Source of the DNA: Chloroflexota bacterium
GTDB taxonomy: Bacteria > Chloroflexota > Anaerolineae > UBA1429
Length of the DNA: 61,135 nucleotides
NCBI GenBank assembly: GCA_012719135.1
Contig: JAAYAW010000074.1
Coordinates: forward strand, 1 to 61,135
Direction of reading: 5' to 3'
The notes under the pieces are model-generated. The model was not told the DNA's origin. It searched no databases and was given only the letters and a program-made list of their open reading frames with translations. A program made the translations under genes and the position numbers. Positions 43,422 to 51,553 of this stretch are shown in pieces. Numbering within the stretch: position 1 is the stretch's first letter; every line of letters begins with the position of its first letter.

Positions 43422-45292
43422 CGAACCTGTGCCCTCAGTGTGGCCATCCGATCCGCAGCGCGTCGCGGTTCTGCCCGCGCTGCGGTCTGCTGCTGAAGGA
43501 GCAACTGGAGCCCGGCGCTCTTCTCGGCAACGGTCGCTATCGCATCGTGCGCTCCATCTCCAAGGGAGGCATGGGCGCGGTGTATCTCGCCGAAGACCGG
43601 GGCGCCTTTGACCGCCTGTGCATCGCGAAACAGATGCTCGAATACTACGACCCCGGCGATCCGGAGGACCGGCTCAAGGCTCAGCAGCGCTTTGAGGACG
43701 AGGGACGGACGCTGGCCGGCCTGAGCCATCCGGGGATTCCGCGCATCTACAGTTTCTTGCAGGAAGCCGGACGCTTTTACATCGTAATGGAGTATGTTCG
43801 CGGCGAGAATCTAGCCGCGTTTACCACCCGAGAAGGTGATCGCGGCCCGATTCCCCCAATCCGCCGAATGCCGCGCGAGGAGATGGTCCGCCACACCATC
43901 CAAGTATGCCGCATACTGGAGTATCTGCACAACCCGCAGCGCCCTGTGGTGCACCAGGACATCAAGCCCGCCAACATCATCCTGGAGCCAGAGTCCGACG
44001 TCCGGCTGGTTGACTTTGGCACGGCCCGTCGACGCGATCATTCACAGCAGGGTCAGCCTGGAACGGATGACCGTTCCAGCATCTACGGCACGGCCGGGTA
44101 CGCGCCTCCGGAGCAATACCGCGGACTCCCCGAGCCCAAGTCGGATGTGTTCGCCCTCGCGGCCACAGCGTATCACGTTCTCACCGATGACGATCCTCAG
44201 GATCATCCCTTCACATGGCCCCGGCTCGATACGCTACCCCGCGAGCTCGCTCTGGCCTTGCAGCGTGCCCTGCGTAACAAGCCGGAGGAGCGCAGCACAG
44301 CGCAGGAGTTGCGTCAGGCGCTTGAGCCGATCAGCACGCCGCAACGCACGCTGGAGGTCTTTACGTTCCCGGGCAACGCGCAGATACGCACCGTGGGCGC
44401 CCTGCCCTCGCTGGCCGACGAGCACTGGGACGCGTCGCGCGGCTTTCTGTACCAGGGCGACTTCCAGCGCTGGCTCAGAGACATCAACCGGCTCGATCTC
44501 GTGATCGCCGCCGACGACATCGTTGCCAGGGAAGAAAACCGGGACGCAGGGCTCGAGCGGTTCCTGCACACCGTGGACCCGGGGCTCCCCGATCCCAAGA
44601 TCGTCGCGGATCCGGCGGAGATCGATCTGGGTGGCGTGGCGCGCGTCTCAGCCTTGACGGTTCGCGCCTCGCTGACCAACACCAGTCGCGGCTATGTCCT
44701 CGGCCAGGTTCAGTCTTCAGAGCCGTGGCTCGAAGTGCACCCGCCGCAGATGCACCTCTGGGCCGGCATTCCCTCGTACATGCGGATTCATGTGCGCGCT
44801 GAGGACCTTCCCTTCCGCGCCGAACAGAGTGGGACGATATCTGTGGCAGATCTGGAAGGGCAGTCTCTCGTCTCCATTCACGTCAAGGCCCACGTGTCGC
44901 TGGTGCGGGAGATGGGGCGCATCCTCTGGCGCGCTCTATCAGCCGCAGGCCCCCTGAGTTGGCGTTATGTCAAGAGAACCTGGGGAGCGCACAGCACGGC
45001 CTTCGCACGCGTCTCGCGTCCGTTTCGAAAGCAGCCGTGGCTGATCTGGCTCCTCTGGCTCCTGGTGAGCGCGGCAACGGGCATCCTCCTTACCTTCGCC
45101 ACTGATTCCGCCCCTCTGCCCTGGTCTGGCATCAGTCCCGCAAGCCAGGAGTGGGTTCAGATCGTTATGGGGGCCATCCTGCTGCCACCCCTCCTCCTGC
45201 TGATCCTCTGGCCAGCGGTGGTGGTCGCAAGCGTGTGTATAGCAGGCGTCGCGGGGGCGCTGGTGGGCGCCTTTCGTTCCTTCGTGCGCTGA
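43418..45292 (+). CDS. Membrane-anchored zinc-ribbon Ser/Thr kinase with Ig-like domain
   Basis: The 624-residue protein begins with a zinc ribbon (C5, C8, C19, C22). A Hanks kinase domain follows at about 40-305: SKGGMGAVYLAE, Lys71, HQD at 179-181 (Gln in place of Arg), IKPANI, DFG at 199-201 and YAPPEQY. Residues 335-395 form a helical segment also seen by eye in no other protein of the window. Residues about 395-490 are Ig-like (ADPAEIDLGGV; SSEPWLEVHP), resembling the repeats of the pseudokinase at 47860. Two C-terminal membrane segments (LIWLLWLLVSAATGILLTF; MGAILLPPLLLLILWPAVVV) anchor it. The start overlaps the FHA adaptor by four bases (ATGA). Confidence 0.88.
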   Translation: MTNLCPQCGHPIRSASRFCPRCGLLLKEQLEPGALLGNGRYRIVRSISKGGMGAVYLAEDRGAFDRLCIAKQMLEYYDPGDPEDRLKAQQRFEDEGRTLAGLSHPGIPRIYSFLQEAGRFYIVMEYVRGENLAAFTTREGDRGPIPPIRRMPREEMVRHTIQVCRILEYLHNPQRPVVHQDIKPANIILEPESDVRLVDFGTARRRDHSQQGQPGTDDRSSIYGTAGYAPPEQYRGLPEPKSDVFALAATAYHVLTDDDPQDHPFTWPRLDTLPRELALALQRALRNKPEERSTAQELRQALEPISTPQRTLEVFTFPGNAQIRTVGALPSLADEHWDASRGFLYQGDFQRWLRDINRLDLVIAADDIVAREENRDAGLERFLHTVDPGLPDPKIVADPAEIDLGGVARVSALTVRASLTNTSRGYVLGQVQSSEPWLEVHPPQMHLWAGIPSYMRIHVRAEDLPFRAEQSGTISVADLEGQSLVSIHVKAHVSLVREMGRILWRALSAAGPLSWRYVKRTWGAHSTAFARVSRPFRKQPWLIWLLWLLVSAATGILLTFATDSAPLPWSGISPASQEWVQIVMGAILLPPLLLLILWPAVVVASVCIAGVAGALVGAFRSFVR

Positions 45293-45299
45293 TACAAGA

Positions 45300-45327
45300 G
45301 GGCCGGCCGCAACAGGCAGGCCGGCCC
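45300..45327. terminator. Bidirectional hairpin between kinase and serS
   Basis: A 9-bp perfect stem (GGGCCGGCC/GGCCGGCCC) with a 10-base loop lies between the converging kinase and serS genes. No T tract follows on either strand. Confidence 0.6.
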
Positions 45328-45346
45328 CCATCATCATCCCTCCGGG

Positions 45347-46612
45347 CTAGATGCGCTCCACGCCCCCCATATACGGCCTCAGGACATCGGGTATAACAAT
45401 GTGCCCGTCGTCCGTCTGGTAGTTCTCCATGACGGCAATCAGCGTCCGCGGAAGGGCCACGCCCGAACCGTTCAGCGTGTGCACGTATTCGGGGCGTCCT
45501 CCCTCAGTACGGTACCGTATGTTGGCGCGGCGCGCCTGAAAGTCCTTAAAGTTGCTGCACGATGAGACCTCCAGCCACTCCTGGCAGCCGGCAGCCCATA
45601 CCTCCAGGTCGTACTTGACCGCCGCCGAAAAGGAGAGGTCGCCGGTGCACATTTGGACCACGCGATAGGGCAACTCAAGCCCCTTCAGCACGGCCTCCGC
45701 ATCGCGGATCAGCCCCTCCAGTTCGTCCATCGAGGTAGAAGGCTCCACGAACTTGACGAGTTCAACCTTGTCGAACTGATGCCCCCGCTTGATTCCGCGC
45801 GTATCCCGCCCTGCGGACATCTTTTCCCGCCGGAAGCAGGCGGTGTACGCGACGTGGTGGACGGGCAACTGAGCGGCGTCCAGGATCTCGTCCCGGTACA
45901 TATTCGTGACGGGTACCTCGGCGGTGGAAATGAACCAGAGGTCATCTTCCTGATCCACATAGACGTTGTCCGCGAACTTGGGCAGCTGGGCTGTGCCAAC
46001 CAGACAGTCACGCCTCACCATATAGGGCGGGTAGACCTCGGTGTACGTCTGCTGGGTGGTGTGTACGTCCAGCATGTAGCTAATGAGAGCGCGCTGAAGC
46101 CTCGCGCCCATGCCCTTGAGCAGATAGAAGCGGGAGCCAGATATCTTGACCCCCCGATCAAAGTCGATGATGTCCAGTGCAGGCCCAAGATCCCAGTGGG
46201 CTTTGGGCGCAAAGCCCAGTTCGGGCATCCCGCCCTCCTGGCGAACCACGATATTCTCACGCTCATCGCCCCCCACCGGCACACTGGCATCGGGAAGGTT
46301 AGGCACATGGAGCAGGGCCTCCTGAAGTTCCTCCTCGAGTGGCCCCAGATCGCCATCGAGCGTGGCGATCCGATTCGCCACGGCGCGCATCTCGCCGATG
46401 CGGAGTTCGCGTTCCTCACGGTCCTTGATTTGAGGGATCTGCTTGGACACGCGATTCCGCTCGGCCCGCAGGCTCTCTACCTCAACAAGTAGCGCCCGGC
46501 GACGGGAATCGAGCTCCAGGATGCGATCGATCGGTGCGTCGGTGGCGCCCAGGGCCGCCATGGCCTCGCGCACCACGGCGGTCTGCTCCCGAATCAGGGT
46601 CAGGTCGATCAT
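45347..46612 (-). CDS. serS: Seryl-tRNA synthetase
   Basis: The 421-residue protein charges tRNA-Ser. A long N-terminal coiled-coil arm (residues about 30-100) precedes the class II catalytic domain: motif 2 in FRREKMSAGRDTRG, motif 3 in NGSGVALPRTLIAVMENY. Length is normal. The ATG at 46610-46612 has GAGGAGG upstream. A long leader with a T-box and terminator lies in front, so expression should rise when uncharged tRNA-Ser accumulates. Confidence 0.97.
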   Translation of the reverse strand: MIDLTLIREQTAVVREAMAALGATDAPIDRILELDSRRRALLVEVESLRAERNRVSKQIPQIKDREERELRIGEMRAVANRIATLDGDLGPLEEELQEALLHVPNLPDASVPVGGDERENIVVRQEGGMPELGFAPKAHWDLGPALDIIDFDRGVKISGSRFYLLKGMGARLQRALISYMLDVHTTQQTYTEVYPPYMVRRDCLVGTAQLPKFADNVYVDQEDDLWFISTAEVPVTNMYRDEILDAAQLPVHHVAYTACFRREKMSAGRDTRGIKRGHQFDKVELVKFVEPSTSMDELEGLIRDAEAVLKGLELPYRVVQMCTGDLSFSAAVKYDLEVWAAGCQEWLEVSSCSNFKDFQARRANIRYRTEGGRPEYVHTLNGSGVALPRTLIAVMENYQTDDGHIVIPDVLRPYMGGVERI

Positions 46613-46641
46613 GGAGGACCTCCTCAGGCTGAAAGTCGTAA

Positions 46642-46905
46642 GGAAACGAAACGAGCACCGCCTCCGAAAGGACGCCGGTGCTCGTGCGTGGTGCCACCTC
46701 TCTTTACCTGCCCTCGTGAAGCAGGTCTCTTGGGCCCAGGGCCCTGGTTCGATATCGGGAACCAACCGGTGACGCTTTCGGGCGCTGCCCTTGTGCGCAC
46801 GGCTCCGGAGTGGATTTCGCCCCCTGGGGCTGTCGCCTCACACCAACCGGCGGCTCTCTGAATGCCCTCAGCGAGGTACTCGTCTCCCTCAACGCCTTGT
46901 TCAGT
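46642..46905 (-). promoter_or_regulatory. T-box riboswitch of serS (UCC specifier)
   Basis: The serS leader on the minus strand has the T-box order. Stem I includes an AG-bulge-like GAGGGAGACGAGTA and a TCAGAGAGCC loop. The specifier position reads AAA-TCC-ACTCC, with TCC (46812-46814) being a serine codon. The conserved T-box GGTGGCACCACG is at 46687-46698. A terminator stem CGAGCACCG/CGGTGCTCG (46652-46684) is followed by TTTCGTTT. Uncharged tRNA-Ser (GGA) pairing should favour the antiterminator and allow serS transcription. Confidence 0.9.
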
Positions 46906-46911
46906 TGATGA

Positions 46912-46940
46912 AAGCATATCCTGCGCATCCGGCGTTGTCA
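46912..46940 (-). promoter_or_regulatory. Sigma70-type promoter for T-box/serS
   Basis: On the minus strand TTGACA (46935-46940) and TATGCT (46912-46917) are 17 bases apart, directly before the T-box leader. Confidence 0.7.
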
Positions 46941-47041
46941 AGTTGCGCACAATGCCTCTCAGCGTGCCGCCTCACGGTGCCGCGCGAGACCGATTGGCGC
47001 ACCAATTCGCCCGGCACAGACGTAGATCTCTCTCGGATCCC

Positions 47042-47069
47042 TTGACAGGGTCCGATACTCCCCTATCAT
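47042..47069 (+). promoter_or_regulatory. Sigma70-type promoter for flavin-reductase gene
   Basis: TTGACA (47042-47047) and TATCAT (47064-47069) are 16 bases apart. The -35 box continues as TTGACAGGG. Confidence 0.65.
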
Positions 47070-47116
47070 GGCGCCAGAGGCGTACCACAGGTGTAGGACC
47101 ATCAGGGGAGGCATAG

Positions 47117-47635
47117 ATGCGGCGCGTTCCCGTACCATATGACTACCATCTCGGCAGGACGCTGGCCACGCTTGCCGATCCAGGGCTGCTCCTTGCCGCT
47201 ACCGATCGCAGCGGGCGAAGCAACGCGATGACCATCGGCTGGGGCACCGTCGGCATCGTCTGGGGCAAGGCCGTCTTTGTCGTGCTGGTGCGCCCCTCAC
47301 GGTTCACGTACGGCCTGATCAACGATGCCGGCGAATTCACGGTGAACGTGCCGACAGCGGAGATGCGGCACTGGGTAGGCTTCTGCGGCACGCGCAGCGG
47401 CAGGGACACGGACAAGTTCGCCGCTCTTGGGATACGCACGAGTCCCGGCGTACTGACCGGAACGGTGACCATCGACGCCTGCCCCATGGTTTACGAATGC
47501 CGCTCGCTCCATCACAACGAACTGATTCCGGCGAATCTGGATCCGGCCTACGAAGCGCGTTTCTACGGTGGAGAGGATTATCACCGGCTCTACTACGGCG
47601 AGATTTTGGGCGCCTACGCCGCACCGGACTACTAG
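47117..47635 (+). CDS. Flavin reductase-like protein
   Basis: The 172-residue protein matches the flavin reductase-like FMN-binding split-barrel family: NAMTIGWGTVGIVW (FMN-binding loop), RPSRFTYGLI, GEFTVNVPT and GFCGTRSGRDTDKF. Such proteins reduce flavins with NAD(P)H or supply electrons to partner oxygenases. No partner is adjacent. It has its own promoter and a ribosome binding site (GGGGAGGC). It lies alone between serS and the pseudokinase. Confidence 0.85.
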   Translation: MRRVPVPYDYHLGRTLATLADPGLLLAATDRSGRSNAMTIGWGTVGIVWGKAVFVVLVRPSRFTYGLINDAGEFTVNVPTAEMRHWVGFCGTRSGRDTDKFAALGIRTSPGVLTGTVTIDACPMVYECRSLHHNELIPANLDPAYEARFYGGEDYHRLYYGEILGAYAAPDY

Positions 47636-47763
47636 ACCCCGATCCCTGGCGAGCGGGAGACTGTGTATTCTGAGTATATTCTCCTGCCCGCCGCGGGCGC
47701 GCGAGCTCGTGCCCACCAGGCCCCATTATTGTTGATATCTGCACTCAAGAACGCGCTCGATGG

Positions 47764-47791
47764 TTGACAGGGCCAACCGCCGAGCTATAAT
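47764..47791 (+). promoter_or_regulatory. Sigma70-type promoter for pseudokinase gene
   Basis: TTGACA (47764-47769) and a perfect TATAAT (47786-47791) are 16 bases apart; the -35 box reads TTGACAGGGC. The start codon is about 70 bases downstream. Confidence 0.7.
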
Positions 47792-47859
47792 GGCACACAC
47801 CCCGAGGATACTCTGCGTGATGCGCCTCCGTTCGGCGCGACGCTCCGGCTGGATGTGGA

Positions 47860-50800
47860 ATGACTGACTATCGCCGCTGCCCCAAGTGCAACCAACCTAA
47901 TGATCCCGCGACGCACGCGTGCGTTTCCTGCGGCGCTGAGCTCCTGCGCCGCTGCCCGAACTGCGGCGCACTGCGCGCTTGGAACGTGGCCAGTTGCCCG
48001 AACTGCCAGGTGAACGCCGATGATCAGGCGCTCTTTACCGGCTTGTTCCAGGCGCCGCGCACAGGGACGCTCAGGAACCGCTACGTTATCCTCGAAACGC
48101 TTGCCAGTGGGCCTGTGAGTACCGTGTACCGTGCCTCGGATACCCGTGACGCCCAACGCCTGTATGCGATCAAGGAACTCTCGACCGTTTCCCTGTTCCG
48201 CGCAGATGAAAAAAGGGAGGCCGAGCAGGCGATTTCCGGAGATATCGCGCGCTGGTCTCAGGCGAGCCACGAAGGCATCGTACCGATTCTGGATAGCTTC
48301 CAGGATCGCGACCGGTATTATGTCGTGACCGAGTACGTGTACGGCTGGAGTCTAGACCAGATCCTCAACGATCCCTCCGTCCGTATCTCTCCCGATCTGG
48401 TGCGCAACTGGGGTTCACAGGTGTGCGATTTTCTGGCGTTTCTGCACGGTCTCGCTGAACCCATGCATGTTCCCTTTCTCAGTCCGGCGCATCTGATCGC
48501 CACGCCGGAGGGCAGGGTCGTTCTCGTCGGACACGGCCTCAGTTACCGCGTCCGCCCCGTAGGGTTCGGACCCTATGGCGGCATCCCCGGCTATGCCGCG
48601 CCAGATCTCGCTCAGCAGAGCCCCGATCCGCGCACGGACATCTTTAGCCTTGGTCGCGTGCTCTACGCGCTTCTGCTTGATCGCCCCCTGGAAAAGGGGC
48701 TCCCCCGCGGTCTGAGCCTGCAGCAGGCGGTGCCGGGAATCTCCACGCAACTCGTGCGCATCATTGCGCGGGCCGCCACCAGCCGTCGTGATCAGCGCTA
48801 TGGTTCCGTCGCCGAACTGCGCCAGGCCCTCTTTGATCCTGAACGCGAGGCGGGCCTTGCGGTTTCCGGCTGGTATGCTGCCTCGCGCACAGGGGCCGCA
48901 TCGCCCGGCCGTGCCGGGCGGGCGTCCAAAACAGCCGAAGGCGGCACGATGGAGGATCTCGGCTTCGCCCGTGACCCGCGATACGGCCGCCAGGAGAGCC
49001 AGGCGACGCCCGCCAAAGCCGCCCCCACGCAGGCTGCGGCTGTTCGGATGTCCGTCTACCCTGCCCGGATCGAGATACGCGACCAGGCGCCTCACGACTT
49101 GCGGCGACTGGTGCTGACCGTGCGCAACGCAGGTCAGGGAGACCTGGAGTTCAGGGTAGTTAGCCAGGTCTCCTGGATCAAGGCGCCCGCGAGGCTGGTC
49201 ACCCTGGCCCCTGAGAAGCAGGCCCGCGTCGTCCTGACGCTGAATCCGGCTTCTCTGCCAGGTGACAAGGTCGCGGAGCCGCGCGCGATCCTGGTCGAAT
49301 CCAACGCAGGACGCCAGTGGGTCCCGGCCACGGTCGAGATCAAGACCGCTCCAATGCTGCGCCCCGAGCCTCGAATCCTGGACTTTGGGCAAGTGCCGTC
49401 GGACGAGGGTCGGACGCTTGCGCTGACCATTCATAACGATGGGCGGCAGCGACTGGCCGGCCAGATCGTCTCTCGTGTGCCGTGGCTGAAGGCCAGCCCT
49501 GCAGACTTCGCACTCGCCGCCAACGAGAGCCGGGCCGTATCGGTGAGTGTCCTCCCGGAGAGGCTGCCAGCAGGACCCCAGAACGTCGCAGAAGCGCTGA
49601 TGGTAGACTCCAACGGAGGGCAGGCTCGAATCGGCGCGGAGGCCTGGGCGCCTAATCCCAGGATGGAGCTTGCGAGCGGCGTACTGGACTGGGGAGACAC
49701 TCAGGAAGGGGCCGCGATTCCCCTGGACGTCTCTGTGGTCAACTCCGGCGACGGGCAACTGATCGGGCATGCCCGCAGCCTGGTCCCGTGGCTTCGAGTC
49801 CAGCCCGAGAGCTGGCAGGTCGAGGCGGGCCAACGGACAACCCTGCGCGTGCTGGCCGATACCGCTGGCCTGAGTGACGGTCCTCTGCATCTGCCCCAAG
49901 CAGTCCGACTGCAATCCAACGGCGGCACGGCCATACTTGCCGCCCGGCTGCACATCAGAGCGCCCCGCCTTGAACTGGATTCCTCAACGCTGGACTTTGG
50001 CCAGGTATCCCTGGGTGGCAGTGCCTCGCGAGAGTTGACCATACGCAACGCCGGTTCTGCCCCGATGGAGGCAGTGATCAACAGCGCAGTCGATTGGATC
50101 TCACCGGCAGAGAGCGTCATCCGATGTGAACCCGGCGAGGCGCGCCGAGTGACCGTCACGGCTGCAACGGGGTCGGTCCCTGCTGGCGGGCGAATCGAGA
50201 TCTCGGCAGCCCTGCGAGTCGCATCGGGTACGGATCTCTTGCCGGTAGATGTGGCCATCGTCGTGCTGCAGCCCATGCTGGAGGTTGAGCCCGGCATCGT
50301 CGACTTTGGCTACCTGGAGCCGACGGTCCCTGGAAGCGTGGAGCTTGCCCTCCACAACACGGGCACCGGCGACCTGGCATGGTATGCCCAGACCGACGCC
50401 GAGTGGCTCGAGATTCGGCCGCAATCGGGGCGCTGCGAGGAAGGAAGCGCATCGTCTATCACCCTCACCGCCTATGCACTGGGCATGGAAGCGAGCGCGG
50501 ATACAGCGACGGCCATCCTGGCCATCTCCAGCGATGCCGGGCGCCTCAAGATCCCACTGCGCGTGGCCAAGGCCGCGCCACGTCTGGAGCCGGATCGGAC
50601 GTTCGTGGATCTCGGCACCAGCCGGAACCGTGAGGATGTGTCCGCCAGCGTTCGCCTGTTCAACCGGGGCCTCGGCTTATTGCGTGGCACTGCGATTTCA
50701 GATAGACTGTGGTTGGTGACAGGCAGGACGTCGCTCGAGTGCGACACGGGCCATTCAGTGGAACTCCAACTTCACACCGACATGGCCGAGTTCGCTGACG

Positions 50801-51174
50801 ACCTCTCTGAGGATCGCGGCATTGTAACCGTAGAGACGAACGGAGGCACCGTCGAGATCGACGTTCGGGTTCAGGTCGTGCGGACACCCGCTCTTGAGGA
50901 ACCGGAGCCCGTTATGCTAAAGAGGGCTGAAGGATCCTCGGCCTGGCAGGGCCGGCTGATCCTGCGGAATCAGGGCCTGGCCACGGCGCGTGTCGACATC
51001 ACCAGCACCGATCGCCGTTTGGGCGTCTCCCGGGAGCGTGTGGAGGTCAAGCCTGGCAAGAGCGTGCGTATCGGGGTAACCTGGGACGATGAGGCGTTTC
51101 TTCCGGATCCGAACCCAGCGTTGATGGTAACCTGCGAGTCCGATGAGTGGCGAATCTCGGTGTTGCAGCAGTAG
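47860..51174 (+). CDS. Zinc-ribbon pseudokinase with Ig-like repeats
   Basis: The 1104-residue protein starts with two zinc ribbons (C7/C10-C21/C24; C32/C35-C46/C49). Residues 74-325 have the shape of a Hanks kinase: Lys105 in YAIKEL is kept, but the catalytic loop reads FLSPAHLI (206-213) with no HRD, and DFG is replaced by VGHG (223-226). It is therefore a predicted pseudokinase. After a linker (330-396) about seven Ig-like repeats of about 100 residues follow (starts near 397, 498, 601, 702, 807, 908, and a divergent one near 1011), each with a strand such as RILDFGQV and an SNGG turn. No signal peptide or membrane segment is seen. Its Ig-like part resembles that of the membrane kinase at 43418. 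Confidence 0.87.
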   Translation: MTDYRRCPKCNQPNDPATHACVSCGAELLRRCPNCGALRAWNVASCPNCQVNADDQALFTGLFQAPRTGTLRNRYVILETLASGPVSTVYRASDTRDAQRLYAIKELSTVSLFRADEKREAEQAISGDIARWSQASHEGIVPILDSFQDRDRYYVVTEYVYGWSLDQILNDPSVRISPDLVRNWGSQVCDFLAFLHGLAEPMHVPFLSPAHLIATPEGRVVLVGHGLSYRVRPVGFGPYGGIPGYAAPDLAQQSPDPRTDIFSLGRVLYALLLDRPLEKGLPRGLSLQQAVPGISTQLVRIIARAATSRRDQRYGSVAELRQALFDPEREAGLAVSGWYAASRTGAASPGRAGRASKTAEGGTMEDLGFARDPRYGRQESQATPAKAAPTQAAAVRMSVYPARIEIRDQAPHDLRRLVLTVRNAGQGDLEFRVVSQVSWIKAPARLVTLAPEKQARVVLTLNPASLPGDKVAEPRAILVESNAGRQWVPATVEIKTAPMLRPEPRILDFGQVPSDEGRTLALTIHNDGRQRLAGQIVSRVPWLKASPADFALAANESRAVSVSVLPERLPAGPQNVAEALMVDSNGGQARIGAEAWAPNPRMELASGVLDWGDTQEGAAIPLDVSVVNSGDGQLIGHARSLVPWLRVQPESWQVEAGQRTTLRVLADTAGLSDGPLHLPQAVRLQSNGGTAILAARLHIRAPRLELDSSTLDFGQVSLGGSASRELTIRNAGSAPMEAVINSAVDWISPAESVIRCEPGEARRVTVTAATGSVPAGGRIEISAALRVASGTDLLPVDVAIVVLQPMLEVEPGIVDFGYLEPTVPGSVELALHNTGTGDLAWYAQTDAEWLEIRPQSGRCEEGSASSITLTAYALGMEASADTATAILAISSDAGRLKIPLRVAKAAPRLEPDRTFVDLGTSRNREDVSASVRLFNRGLGLLRGTAISDRLWLVTGRTSLECDTGHSVELQLHTDMAEFADDLSEDRGIVTVETNGGTVEIDVRVQVVRTPALEEPEPVMLKRAEGSSAWQGRLILRNQGLATARVDITSTDRRLGVSRERVEVKPGKSVRIGVTWDDEAFLPDPNPALMVTCESDEWRISVLQQ

Positions 51175-51237
51175 CATCCCACGTGGGAGCGCATCGAAGC
51201 ACAAGTCAACCATACCTGCACGCGAAGGAGCAAGGCG

Positions 51238-51525
51238 ATGAAGCTGCTGATGGCCATTGTACGCGACGATTATGCCGCTGACGTGAACTATGCATTGACC
51301 AACGAGGGCTTCAGTTCCACCCGCGTGAGCACGACGGGTGGCTTTTGGCGTCGCGGCAACGTGACATTCCTCATCGGTGTTGAGGATGCCCAGGTCGAGC
51401 AGGCCTTGAGCATTATTGACGCGAACGCCGGACCCGAGATAGACACGCGCAACGCGCCGGAGGGGCATCCCCCGCACCGGGCTACCGTCTTTGTGATCAA
51501 CACCGAGACCTTTGAGCGATACTGA
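51238..51525 (+). CDS. DarA/PstA-type cyclic-di-AMP receptor
   Basis: The 95-residue protein matches the PII-like c-di-AMP receptor family (DarA/PstA): MKLLMAIVRDDYA, the TTGGFWRRGNVTFLIGVE motif with the TGGF and GN turns that contact the ligand, and the C-terminal ATVFVINTE. These trimers bind cyclic di-AMP in the cytoplasm and pass the signal on to unknown partners. It sits 63 bases after the pseudokinase with its own ribosome binding site (GAAGGAGC), possibly in the same transcript. No c-di-AMP synthase is in the window. Confidence 0.9.
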   Translation: MKLLMAIVRDDYAADVNYALTNEGFSSTRVSTTGGFWRRGNVTFLIGVEDAQVEQALSIIDANAGPEIDTRNAPEGHPPHRATVFVINTETFERY

Positions 51526-51553
51526 CGCCCCATTTCGTCGCGTGAGGGCACAC

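Noticed and set aside
48415-49953. 512-codon open frame antisense to the pseudokinase
   Set aside because: No ribosome binding site and no family features; a high-GC shadow of the real gene on the other strand.
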